Origin: CAILHX01 sp964511385
GTDB taxonomy: Bacteria > Pseudomonadota > Gammaproteobacteria > Burkholderiales > Methylophilaceae
Assembly (NCBI GenBank): GCA_964511385.1
Contig: CAZEFE010000006.1
Location: 172,270 to 236,269, forward strand
Length of the DNA stretch: 64,000 nt
Reading direction: 5' to 3'
The position numbers were made by a program, and so were the translations under genes. Under the pieces are notes generated by a model. It made no database searches and was not told the DNA's origin. It saw only the letters and a list, made by a program, of their open reading frames with translations. The number at the start of each line of letters is the position of its first letter. Within the stretch, counting starts at the first letter, position 1. This document shows, piece by piece, positions 25,910 to 33,274 of the stretch.

Positions 25910-27595
25910 ATGGAAAGCGCATTTTTTACTGCATTGATGGTGTTGACGCTGGCGGTGCCGCTGGTGGCGCTGTTCCGCTATTTCCGCATCCCCTCCATTC
26001 TCGCTTATCTCGCCATCGGCGCGGTGGTCAGCCCGCACCAGCTGGGGCTGATCCAGGCGCACGAAAACCTCTACAAGCTTGCCGATTTTGGCGTGGTGTT
26101 CCTGATGTTCACCATCGGCCTGGAATTCAACCTGTCGCGGCTGATGGCGATCCGCCAACTGGTGTTTGGCCTGGGTAGCGCGCAGGTGGTGCTGACCATG
26201 GGAGCGACCATGCTGCTGGCGATGGCTTTCGGCATCAACTGGCAAGGCGGGCTGGCGCTGGGCGGGGTGGCCGCCATGTCGTCCACCGCCATCGTGGCGC
26301 GGCTGCTTTCCGAGCGGCTGGAGGTACATACCCCGCATGGGCGGCAGGTGATGGGGGTGTTGCTGTTCCAGGATATTGCGGTGGTACCGCTGCTGATCCT
26401 GCTGCCGTCGCTGGCTGCGCCGCACGGTGACTTGTGGCTGCAGATGGGCTTGGCGCTGGGCAAGGCGGCGGTGGTCCTGCTGGTGATTTTTGTGGTGGGC
26501 AAGCGTCTGGTGCAGCCGCTGTTTTCGCTGATCACCCACCGGCATTCCACCGAGTTGTTCATGCTGAATGTGTTGTGGGTGGTGCTGGGCATGGCCGCCC
26601 TGACCGAGCTTGCCGGCTTGTCCCTGGCGTTGGGTGCTTTCCTGGGCGGCATGCTGATCTCGGAAACGATGTATCGACACCAGGTGGAAAGCGATATCCG
26701 GCCGTTCCGCGACATCCTGCTGGGGCTGTTCTTCATCACCATCGGCATGGAACTCAACCTGCCGCTGATCTGGCAGGCGGCAGGCCAGGTGCTCGCCATC
26801 GTCTCCGGTCTGCTGCTGCTGAAGGCGGCGATCGTCTTGGCACTGTCGCTCACCATGCGCAGCAACCTGGTTAGCGCCATGCGGGCGGCATTGCAGTTGT
26901 CGTTCGCCGGCGAATTCGGCTTTGTGCTGCTCAACCAGGCCGGCGATCTGCGGTTGCTGGAGGAATCGGCGCAGCAACTGGTGATGGCGGCTATGCTGAT
27001 GTCGATGATGCTGGGGCCGCTGCTGGTGCATCGCAGCCGCCAGTTGGTCAAGGCAGTGCTGGGCAAGAGCGCCTGGATTTCGGATGGTGACCTGGCACAG
27101 ATTGAAGCGCGCGGCGGCATGGTTTCCGGGCATGTGATCGTCTGCGGCTACGGCCGCACCGGGCAAAGCCTGGTCAAGTTCCTGGAGCAGCAGCGCATTC
27201 CCCACTTGACGCTGGAACTGGATGGCATGCTGGTGTCTTCAGCAGAGAAAAAAGGCCAGTTGGTGCTGTTCGGCGATGCCGGCAAGCGCGAAGTGCTGAC
27301 GGCAGCCGGGATCGAACGCGCGGTAGCGCTGGTGATTACGCATAACGACCTGGGGTCGGCCGCGCGTACGCTCAACCGGGTGCAGTTGCTGCGCCCGGAC
27401 TTGCCGGTGATTGTGCGTACCACGGACGAACTGGGTGTCGAGCGCATGAAAAAGGCGGGTGCCACCGAAGTGGTGCCGGAAATCGAAGAGTGCAGCCTGA
27501 TGCTGGCTACGCAGACCCTGCTGCTGATCGGCATGCCCAGGGAGCGCGTGGATGAAGCCGTCGGGCGCGTGCGCCAGGAGCGGTATAATCGGTAA
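25910..27595 (+). CDS. Kef-type cation:proton antiporter (CPA2) with TrkA-N domain
   Basis: 561 residues from the ATG at 25910; a TTG four codons earlier is an alternative. About 12 membrane helices form a Na+/H+ exchanger fold (FMFTIGLEFN and FFITIGMELNLPL are the CPA2 repeats). A cytoplasmic Rossmann TrkA-N domain follows (GHVIVCGYGRTGQSLVKFLE, about residues 408-520). The architecture fits KefB/KefC-like glutathione-gated or YbaL-like potassium efflux, but no ancillary KefF/KefG gene is adjacent. It is divergent from the M48-like gene. Confidence 0.88.
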   Translation: MESAFFTALMVLTLAVPLVALFRYFRIPSILAYLAIGAVVSPHQLGLIQAHENLYKLADFGVVFLMFTIGLEFNLSRLMAIRQLVFGLGSAQVVLTMGATMLLAMAFGINWQGGLALGGVAAMSSTAIVARLLSERLEVHTPHGRQVMGVLLFQDIAVVPLLILLPSLAAPHGDLWLQMGLALGKAAVVLLVIFVVGKRLVQPLFSLITHRHSTELFMLNVLWVVLGMAALTELAGLSLALGAFLGGMLISETMYRHQVESDIRPFRDILLGLFFITIGMELNLPLIWQAAGQVLAIVSGLLLLKAAIVLALSLTMRSNLVSAMRAALQLSFAGEFGFVLLNQAGDLRLLEESAQQLVMAAMLMSMMLGPLLVHRSRQLVKAVLGKSAWISDGDLAQIEARGGMVSGHVIVCGYGRTGQSLVKFLEQQRIPHLTLELDGMLVSSAEKKGQLVLFGDAGKREVLTAAGIERAVALVITHNDLGSAARTLNRVQLLRPDLPVIVRTTDELGVERMKKAGATEVVPEIEECSLMLATQTLLLIGMPRERVDEAVGRVRQERYNR

Positions 27596-27618
27596 GCAAG
27601 ATCACGGGAGTGGAAAAC

Positions 27619-28101
27619 ATGAAAAAACTGTTGTTGGCATTATTCATCCTGGCAGCTGGCGGAGCAGCACCGGCGATGGCAATCGACGCGCTTACCCGCG
27701 GGCAGACGCTGTATCTCCCGGTCTATTCCCATGTCTGGTACGGCGACCGCGTGGTGGATGGCAAATACCCGCTGAAAAACCTCGTGTCTGCGCTGGTCAG
27801 TATCCGCAACACCAGCCTCAAGACGCCGATCAGGGTGCTGTCGGCGCGTTATTACAGCACTACCGGCACGCTGCTCACGGAATACCTGGCGGCTCCGCAA
27901 CTGGTTCCGCCGATGGGTACGCTGGAGTTGTTTGTCGAGCGCCAGGAGTCGGAAGGCGGTTCCGGCGCGAACTTCATCATCGAGTGGGATTCGGAGGCAT
28001 TGACCAACCCGCCCATCGTCGAGGCCGTGCACGCCGACATCAAGGGCCATCAGACCCTGACTTTTGTAACCTCGGGCCGGCAGATTCAGCCGGATCGGTA
28101 A
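27619..28101 (+). CDS. DUF3124 periplasmic protein
   Basis: 160 residues from the ATG at 27619, 8 bases after GGAG. The signal peptide (about 21 residues, ending in PAMA) is clear. The mature protein begins with LTRGQTLYLPVYSHVWYGD and contains SIRNTSLKTPIRVLSARYYSTTG, the conserved DUF3124 pattern, probably an immunoglobulin-like beta domain. Function is unknown. It follows the antiporter by 23 bases and converges on the next gene. Confidence 0.75.
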   Translation: MKKLLLALFILAAGGAAPAMAIDALTRGQTLYLPVYSHVWYGDRVVDGKYPLKNLVSALVSIRNTSLKTPIRVLSARYYSTTGTLLTEYLAAPQLVPPMGTLELFVERQESEGGSGANFIIEWDSEALTNPPIVEAVHADIKGHQTLTFVTSGRQIQPDR

Positions 28102-28107
28102 GGGTTG

Positions 28108-28806
28108 TCAAAACAAGTGCTCCGGCGTCAGCCGGACGCCGAACGACAGCCATTGGCTATCGTTTTCCCCGTTGACCTGCTGGCCCAGGGTGGTGTCGAT
28201 CTGGAATAAATCCGGCATGACGGAATAACGCAAGCCAACCTGCACAAACGGGTTGCTGCGGTGGTCGCCGAATACTTCCGCAATGGCGATAACGCGGGCG
28301 GCAACGCGAAATTCGCCGCCCAATCCCCAGGTGAGATTGTCCCTGCCCGAGGCGCGGTCATGCAGCCAGCCCAGGTTGCCATGCATGACGATGTTGTCGT
28401 CATCAAGCGAGACGGAAGCGGGGATATAGGCATACGTGTTGCCGAGCTGGTTCGGCCCTGGGTGTATCTCGGGGTGGCGCACCGTGCCCAGCCCCAGGCC
28501 GATCCCCCAGCCGTTGGTTCCCAGCGGTTTCAGCAGTGTTTTGAATTGCAGGACGTAATCGTGGGTGGTGGCGGCATTATCGTTGCTGGCGGTACCCCCG
28601 CCCAGCGTGATTTCAAGATTCCCGCCGGGGTTGCATGCCGGTAAAGCCCACCATTCCTGGCTGTCGGCGTAAATGCGGGTCCAGCTTTCCAGTTGGCAGC
28701 TACCCGCGGTGGTCAGCCTTGCGTCATCGGTCACAAACGGGCGCGCCGCCCACGCCGGCAGGGCGAGCAGGGCGCAGAGCAAGGGCAATAACCGCAGCGG
28801 GTTCAT
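28108..28806 (-). CDS. Putative outer-membrane beta-barrel protein
   Basis: 232 residues from the ATG at 28806. A signal peptide ends at AWAA. The mature sequence has RPFVTDDARLTTAGSCQLESW and alternating strands ending in FGVRLTPEHLF, whose last residue is aromatic, as is usual for outer-membrane barrels. The RPFVTDD start recurs in uncharacterised proteobacterial transport-related outer-membrane proteins, but no substrate can be proposed. It is a monocistronic-looking gene between convergent DUF3124 and upstream tas. Confidence 0.6.
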   Translation of the reverse strand: MNPLRLLPLLCALLALPAWAARPFVTDDARLTTAGSCQLESWTRIYADSQEWWALPACNPGGNLEITLGGGTASNDNAATTHDYVLQFKTLLKPLGTNGWGIGLGLGTVRHPEIHPGPNQLGNTYAYIPASVSLDDDNIVMHGNLGWLHDRASGRDNLTWGLGGEFRVAARVIAIAEVFGDHRSNPFVQVGLRYSVMPDLFQIDTTLGQQVNGENDSQWLSFGVRLTPEHLF

Positions 28807-28864
28807 ATGAACATTACACTGCACTCCGGTTACAAAAAAATGACGCTTCAGGCGCTGTCCCGCG

Positions 28865-29902
28865 TTATGGCGCGGGGTTCATGTAGCGCAAATGCAGGCT
28901 TTCAATCTCCTTCAGGATTTCCTCGGATAGCGGCTGGTCCCAGGCATCCAGGTTTTCCTTCAGTTGTGTCAGGCTGGTGGCGCCGATAATGGTGCTGGTG
29001 ACAAACCAGCGGTGCATCACAAACGACAGCGCCAAGGTGGCCGGCGACAGGCCGTGGCGGGCGGCCAGTTCGGCATAAGCGGCGCAAGCGGGGCCGACGT
29101 TGGGTTTTTCGTAACGCTGGGCAAAACCCTTGAATAGCGTGGCGCGGCCGTCGTTGCCGCCACCGGGCAGGTATTTGCCGGTGAGGTGGCCGAACGCCAG
29201 CGGCGAATAGGCCAGCAGGCCCAGGTTCTCGCGGTAGACGATTTCCGCCAGGCTGAACTCGAAGCCGCGGTTGATGAGGTTGTAGCAGTTCTGGATGGAG
29301 GCGATGCGCGGCAGGTTGTGCTCCTTGGCGATGCGTAAGAACTCCATCACCCCCCAAGCGTGTTCGTTGGATACGCCGATCGCGCGGATCTTGCCTTCCT
29401 GCACCAGTTCCGCCAGCGCCTCCAGTTGTTCGCGGATCGGCAGGGCGTCGGTTTCCTGCGCCGGGTCGAACTGGTACTGGCCGAACATCGGCACGTTGCG
29501 CTCCGGCCAGTGGATCTGGTACAGGTCAATGTAATCGGTTTGCAGGCGCTTCAGCGAGCCTTCCACCGCTTCGCGGATGTTGGCGCGGTCCAGCGATTTC
29601 GGGCCGCCGCGTATCCACTGCATGTTGCGGCGCGGACCGGTGACCTTGGTGCCGAGGATGATCTTGTCGCGCGGCTGCTTCTTCAACCAGTTGCCGACAA
29701 TGGTTTCGGTGCGCGTCACCGTCTCGGCGCGCGGCGGCACCGGGTACATCTCCGCCGTGTCGATGAAATGGATGCCGCGGGAAAGGGCATAGTCGAGCTG
29801 CTCATGCGCCTCGGCCTCGCTGTTCTGCTGGCCGAAAGTCATGGTGCCCAGGCAAATGGGCGGAATCTGCAAAGGGCTGCCGCCGAGAGGTCGTGTGTTC
29901 AT
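28865..29902 (-). CDS. tas: Aldo-keto reductase, Tas family
   Basis: 345 residues forming a TIM-barrel aldo-keto reductase. The catalytic tetrad is visible: D48 and Y53 in FIDTAEMYPV, K86 in ILGTKVTG and H131 in LYQIHWPERN. The long MFGQYQFDPAQETDALPI insertion is typical of the Tas subgroup. NADP(H) binding is expected at the C-terminus (IIGATSLTQLKENLDA). The physiological substrate is unknown. Confidence 0.88.
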   Translation of the reverse strand: MNTRPLGGSPLQIPPICLGTMTFGQQNSEAEAHEQLDYALSRGIHFIDTAEMYPVPPRAETVTRTETIVGNWLKKQPRDKIILGTKVTGPRRNMQWIRGGPKSLDRANIREAVEGSLKRLQTDYIDLYQIHWPERNVPMFGQYQFDPAQETDALPIREQLEALAELVQEGKIRAIGVSNEHAWGVMEFLRIAKEHNLPRIASIQNCYNLINRGFEFSLAEIVYRENLGLLAYSPLAFGHLTGKYLPGGGNDGRATLFKGFAQRYEKPNVGPACAAYAELAARHGLSPATLALSFVMHRWFVTSTIIGATSLTQLKENLDAWDQPLSEEILKEIESLHLRYMNPAP

Positions 29903-29988
29903 GGCCGTGGCTGGATTTGAAAACTTTTATTGTACTGTTGGCGTGTTCGTGCGCTGTTAAAATGAAGCAAATTTTTTGGGAAACCGAT

Positions 29989-30420
29989 ATGGACAGACAA
30001 TTTGCAGCATGGGCACTGGCGGGGGTGCTAGCCTGGCCGTTGGGGGCGGTGGCAGCGGGGCCGTTCACCGGCGAGGATTTCAGCGGCGTGTACGACTGCA
30101 AGGGCCTGGATTCGCACGAAGGCCCGTATGAAGGCGTGGTGACCATGACGCTGAACCCGGCGCAAAGCACTGGCGAATACGGCGCTTATGAGTTCAAGCT
30201 GGAAGTGCCGGGCTACGGCGTGTATCCCGGCCATGCCGCAACACGCGGCAACCTGGCCGCCATGCATTTTGCGCTGACCGACCCGGCACCCAAGGATTTT
30301 GGCACTGGCATCGCCGTGTTTTCCACCGATGACCAAGGCCGGCTCGGCTTCCACAAGTTTTATTACGAGCCGGAATTCAAGGGCGGCAACTACGGTATGG
30401 AAGACTGTACACGCCGATGA
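29989..30420 (+). CDS. Secreted hypothetical protein
   Basis: 143 residues from the ATG at 29989. The signal peptide ends around VAAG. The mature protein starts GPFTGEDFSGVYDCKGLDSHEGPYEG and has an even number of Cys (DCKG and EDC near the end), so one disulphide is likely. The central region suggests a small beta-barrel. The family is not recognised. Its TGA overlaps the next ATG. Confidence 0.6.
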   Translation: MDRQFAAWALAGVLAWPLGAVAAGPFTGEDFSGVYDCKGLDSHEGPYEGVVTMTLNPAQSTGEYGAYEFKLEVPGYGVYPGHAATRGNLAAMHFALTDPAPKDFGTGIAVFSTDDQGRLGFHKFYYEPEFKGGNYGMEDCTRR

Positions 30421-31226
30421 CAGCCTCCAACGACATCCGTCCCGGGCAGTCCGTCGAACTGCTGAAGGAACTGCACATCCTCACCCGCGACGGCAAGCTT
30501 AACCAGGACAGCCGCCGCAAGCTGAAGCAGGTGTACCACCTGTACCAGTTCATCGAGCCGCTGCTGCAGGAGGTCGGGCAAGACGTGCAACTGGTGGACC
30601 ATGGCGCCGGCAAGTCCTATCTGGGGTTTATCCTCTACGACCTGTTTTTCAAGGCGCTGGCTGATGATTCCCACATCTTCGGCATTGAAACCCGCCCGGA
30701 GCTGGTGACCCACTCACGCGAACTGGCGCACCGGCTGGGCTTCGGGCGCATGAGCTTCCTCAACCTGTCGGTGGCCGATTCCATCACCTCCAGCGAATTG
30801 CCATCGACGGTGGACATCGTCACCGCGCTACACGCCTGCAACACCGCCACCGACGACGCCATCCGCTTCGCCCTGGCGAAACAGGCCAGGTTCATCGTGC
30901 TGGTGCCGTGCTGCCAGGCCGAAGTGGCGGCGGTGTTGCGCAAGAACAAAGGCCGGCAACTGAAGAACCCGCTCGCCGAAATCTGGCGCCACCCCATCCA
31001 CACCCGCGAATTCGGTAGCCAGGTCACCAACGTGCTGCGCTGCCTGCAACTGGAAGAGCACGGTTACCAGGTCACGGTGACCGAACTGGTGGGCTGGGAA
31101 CATTCCATGAAAAACGAGCTGATTGTTGCCCGCAAACAGGAGCAAACCAACCGCCGTGCCGCAGGGCGCTTGCAGGAAATACTGCAAACGCTGGGGCTGG
31201 AGGAACTCACCGAGCGGTTTTCATGA
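30417..31226 (+). CDS. Class I SAM-dependent methyltransferase (Methyltransf_32 type)
   Basis: 269 residues. It starts within the stop of the preceding gene (ATGA). The SAM motif is VDHGAGKSYLGFIL, and the signature ALHACNTATDDAI followed by FIVLVPCCQ is typical of the family PF13679, which includes GSTCD-like and rRNA or tRNA methyltransferase-like proteins. The N-terminal LTRDGKLNQDSRRKLKQVYHL is basic and could bind nucleic acid. The target is unknown. Confidence 0.82.
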   Translation: MTASNDIRPGQSVELLKELHILTRDGKLNQDSRRKLKQVYHLYQFIEPLLQEVGQDVQLVDHGAGKSYLGFILYDLFFKALADDSHIFGIETRPELVTHSRELAHRLGFGRMSFLNLSVADSITSSELPSTVDIVTALHACNTATDDAIRFALAKQARFIVLVPCCQAEVAAVLRKNKGRQLKNPLAEIWRHPIHTREFGSQVTNVLRCLQLEEHGYQVTVTELVGWEHSMKNELIVARKQEQTNRRAAGRLQEILQTLGLEELTERFS

Positions 31227-31232
31227 CCCGGA

Positions 31233-31261
31233 TTGACAATGCGTACGTAAAAACGTACGAT
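31233..31261 (+). promoter_or_regulatory. yefM-yoeB promoter with paired CGTACG operator
   Basis: TTGACA (31233-31238) and TACGAT (31256-31261) are 17 bases apart. The inverted repeat CGTACGT-AAAA-ACGTACG (31242-31259) sits between and over them. Its two GTAC-centred cores are 12 bp apart, the centre-to-centre spacing known for the TGTACA boxes of the E. coli yefM-yoeB operator. Confidence 0.75.
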
Positions 31262-31281
31262 TTGGCAAAAGGAGCAGAAAA

Positions 31282-31524
31282 ATGACTACCCTCACTGCCA
31301 GCGAAGCCAGAACCAACCTCTACCGTCTGCTTGATCAGGCGGCGCAATCGCACGAGCCCATTGTCATTTCCGGCAAGCGTTCCAATGCGGTACTGGTTTC
31401 CGAAGAAGACTGGAAAGCCATTCAGGAAACGCTGCATCTGCTCTCCGTGCCCGGTATGCGCGAATCCCTGCGCGAAGGTATGGCCGAACCGCTCGCCGAA
31501 AGCGCCAAGGTGCTTGACTGGTGA
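31282..31524 (+). CDS. yefM: YefM-type antitoxin
   Basis: 80 residues with an AGGAG ribosome-binding site 7 bases upstream. The Phd/YefM fold is recognisable from TLTASEARTNLYRLLDQ and PIVISGKRSNAVLVSEEDWKAIQETLHLLSVPGM. The C-terminal third binds YoeB. The stop overlaps the GTG start of yoeB. It should autorepress through the adjacent paired operator. Confidence 0.92.
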   Translation: MTTLTASEARTNLYRLLDQAAQSHEPIVISGKRSNAVLVSEEDWKAIQETLHLLSVPGMRESLREGMAEPLAESAKVLDW

Positions 31525-31784
31525 GTTGGCAGGTTGTGTTTGCCAAACAAGCGATCAAGGATGCCAGCAAGCTTGCCGCCAGCGGGTTAAAGCCCAAAGC
31601 GGCCGACCTGCTGGCAATCTTGGAACAAGACCCGTTCCAGAACCCGCCGCCGTTTGAAAACCTGGTGGGCGACTTGACGGGGCTGTATTCCCGCCGCATC
31701 AACATCCAGCACCGGCTGGTGTACGAAGTTTTTCCCGAACAAAAAACCGTGCGCGTGTTGCGCATGTGGACACATTACGAGTAA
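31521..31784 (+). CDS. yoeB: YoeB-type mRNA interferase toxin
   Basis: 87 residues with a GTG start overlapping the yefM stop. It matches YoeB: W-Q-V-VFAKQAIKDASKL, the central PFENLVGDLTGLYSRRIN segment, HRLVYEVF and the C-terminal catalytic RMWTHYE (His and Tyr near the end). It cleaves mRNA in the ribosomal A site. All expected catalytic residues are present, so the toxin appears functional. Confidence 0.92.
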   Translation: MSWQVVFAKQAIKDASKLAASGLKPKAADLLAILEQDPFQNPPPFENLVGDLTGLYSRRINIQHRLVYEVFPEQKTVRVLRMWTHYE

Positions 31785-31789
31785 CAACC

Positions 31790-32002
31790 ATGCAAACCAT
31801 AGATTTTGAACTCAAGGGCGAATTTATCGAACTCAACCAACTGCTCAAACTGGCCGGCGTGGTGGATAGCGGCGGGGCGGGCAAGCATCTGGTAGCCGAA
31901 GGCGTGGTGTCAGTGGATGGTCAGCAGGAATTGCGCAAGACCGCCAAGATACGGGCAGGACAGGTGGTGACGCTGGGGGATGTGGCGATTCGGGTTTTAT
32001 GA
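31790..32002 (+). CDS. ybcJ: S4-domain RNA-binding protein YbcJ
   Basis: 70 residues from the ATG at 31790, 5 bases after yoeB. A single S4-like domain (FIELNQLLKLAGVVDSGGAGKHLVAEGVVSVDG...) as in the YbcJ/YaaA family. It is expected to bind structured RNA. It may be co-transcribed with the toxin-antitoxin pair by position, with no known functional tie. Confidence 0.85.
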   Translation: MQTIDFELKGEFIELNQLLKLAGVVDSGGAGKHLVAEGVVSVDGQQELRKTAKIRAGQVVTLGDVAIRVL

Positions 32003-32173
32003 CCAGGAGCGCGTCAGCAACTCATCCAAGGCATCGCTGATTTTCAGGCCCTCATCTGCCAGCGACACTACCTTTTCTCCCAACTGGTCGGTGGCTACCG
32101 ACACCATCTCCAACGGGGCAAGTTGTTCGTTCAGGGTCAGGCTGACATTGGACTGGCTTGTGTCATGGCACAC
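31997..32173 (-). pseudogene. Small coding-like frame, probably frameshifted near its start
   Basis: The minus-strand frame ending at 31997 has organism-like codon use and a helical product (SNVSLTLNEQLAPLEMVSV...). An excellent Shine-Dalgarno (AGGAGGTG, 32171-32178 minus) precedes an ATG at 32166 that is in a different frame and meets a stop after nine codons. A single-base indel around 32140-32155 would join the two into a protein of about 55 residues. It could be a decayed gene, a sequencing error, or translation from GTG 32173. No family is recognised. Confidence 0.4.
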
Positions 32174-32232
32174 CTCCTGTGCGCATCGCATGCGCATTGC
32201 CATATGGAGCCAAATCATTTTTAGCCTCAAAT

Positions 32233-32263
32233 CGCGTGGGCAGATTTCTGCCCACCCTACCGG
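32233..32263 (+). repeat. REP-like hairpin, copy 1
   Basis: GTGGGCAGA (32236-32244) and TCTGCCCAC (32247-32255) form a perfect 9-bp stem, followed by CCTACCGG. Read on the minus strand this is a GTAG tetranucleotide followed by a hairpin, the REP layout. It shares its arms with the two copies that flank the transposase gene. Confidence 0.7.
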
Positions 32264-32291
32264 GCTTACAGGCTACGCTCGCTACGCGCGT

Positions 32292-32576
32292 TCAATCGAT
32301 GAGCCGCCCAATAATGAAGACGACAAAACCAATTAGCCCTAGCATGCCAGCGGAGCCACCCGCGCCAGCATTGCCTGCGAACATTGCGACGAGAATAAGG
32401 ATAAACCCAATAATTTCCCATTTTGAGCCCGCTCTCTTGACCCGGACAGATTTGGTAACGGCCGCCGAAGACGGAGTGATAGCTTTGCCTCCGCCAACCG
32501 GCGCACCGCAGCTTGGGCACACCGCTGCGCGATCAGAGATTTCCTTTCCACACTCGTTGCATTTGATCAGTGCCAT
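32292..32576 (-). CDS. Zinc-ribbon membrane protein
   Basis: 94 residues. The N-terminus is a zinc ribbon with two CxxC pairs (C6/C9 and C20/C23: KCNECGKEI and VCPSCGAP). A basic linker precedes one or two membrane helices (IIGFILILVAMFAGNAGAG, then GMLGLIGFVVFIIG). It is a small inner-membrane protein with a cytoplasmic zinc ribbon. Function unknown. Confidence 0.75.
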   Translation of the reverse strand: MALIKCNECGKEISDRAAVCPSCGAPVGGGKAITPSSAAVTKSVRVKRAGSKWEIIGFILILVAMFAGNAGAGGSAGMLGLIGFVVFIIGRLID

Positions 32577-32629
32577 GTAACCTCCCTATGCCTTCCAACG
32601 TAAAGCTAAGCCGACCGCTGGAGCGCAGT

Positions 32630-32661
32630 CCGGTAGGGTGGGCAACTCGTTGCCCACGCGG
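32630..32661 (-). repeat. REP-like hairpin, copy 2 (flanking transposase, 3' side)
   Basis: CGGTAGG precedes a perfect 9-bp stem, GTGGGCAAC (32638-32646) and GTTGCCCAC (32649-32657), then GCGG. The GTAG tetranucleotide at 32633-32636 is the conserved 5' foot of REP elements. It abuts the stop codon of the transposase gene and is inverted relative to copy 3. Confidence 0.85.
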
Positions 32662-33207
32662 TCATTCTCCAAAATCGTCCCCTTCCATCTGCGTCGCCGA
32701 TGTCCAATTGTCGCCATACACACCCGCCTTCGCATAGCGGTGAAATGACGAATACTGCCAATCTTTCACTTGGTTGACAAGCCCGTGCTTGACCGGGTTG
32801 TAATGCAGGTAATCCATATGGCGCTGATAATCCATGTCGTCCCGAATCTGGTGTTCCCAATAGCGCCTTTGCCAAAGCGTTGATTCTCGATGCCTGGTTT
32901 TGGAATCATTCATCCACCCGGCTTTGTGCAACCGTTCCCCGCAGCAAAGCGTCACATGGCGTTTGATTTGCTGCCAGCGCAGGGCGAATCGAGCGTCGTC
33001 CGGCGGTAGCGTCCAGATCGCATGCAGATGATCCGGCAATAATACCCAGGCATCTATTTGAAACGGATGTTGCCCACGAACCTTGGTAATTGCCTGGTGC
33101 AAGGCGGCGCGCACATCGGCGTCACACAAAAACCCACGCCGCCGGTAGGTGACAACGGTGAAGAAATAGGTGGCGCCGGGAGTGCGGGCGCGGCGATAGT
33201 GGGACAT
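32662..33207 (-). CDS. REP-associated tyrosine transposase (RAYT)
   Basis: 181 residues of the Y1 transposase superfamily (IS200/IS605-like fold). The HUH motif is HLH (H60, H62) in WVLLPDHLHAIW. The catalytic Tyr is Y136 in DYLHYNPVKHGL. The N-terminal YRRARTPGATYFFTVVTYRRR and WQRRYWEHQIRDDMDYQRHMDY segments are standard for RAYTs. It lacks flanking insertion-sequence ends but is bracketed by inverted REP hairpins, the typical non-autonomous partners of such enzymes. All catalytic residues are present. Confidence 0.93.
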   Translation of the reverse strand: MSHYRRARTPGATYFFTVVTYRRRGFLCDADVRAALHQAITKVRGQHPFQIDAWVLLPDHLHAIWTLPPDDARFALRWQQIKRHVTLCCGERLHKAGWMNDSKTRHRESTLWQRRYWEHQIRDDMDYQRHMDYLHYNPVKHGLVNQVKDWQYSSFHRYAKAGVYGDNWTSATQMEGDDFGE

Positions 33208-33230
33208 GGCTTCATTCTAGCCGCTTTTGC

Positions 33231-33260
33231 CGCGTGGGCAACAAGTTGCCCACCCTACCG
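33231..33260 (+). repeat. REP-like hairpin, copy 3 (flanking transposase, 5' side)
   Basis: GTGGGCAAC (33234-33242) and GTTGCCCAC (33245-33253) form the same 9-bp stem as copy 2, followed by CCTACCG. It lies 24 bases upstream of the transposase start, in opposite orientation to copy 2. Confidence 0.85.
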
Positions 33261-33274
33261 AGAGGGATTCCGGT

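Noticed and set aside
32233..33260. CRISPR-like array from the repeated hairpins
   Set aside because: Only three copies, in mixed orientation, with unequal spacing and a transposase between two of them; REP elements explain them.
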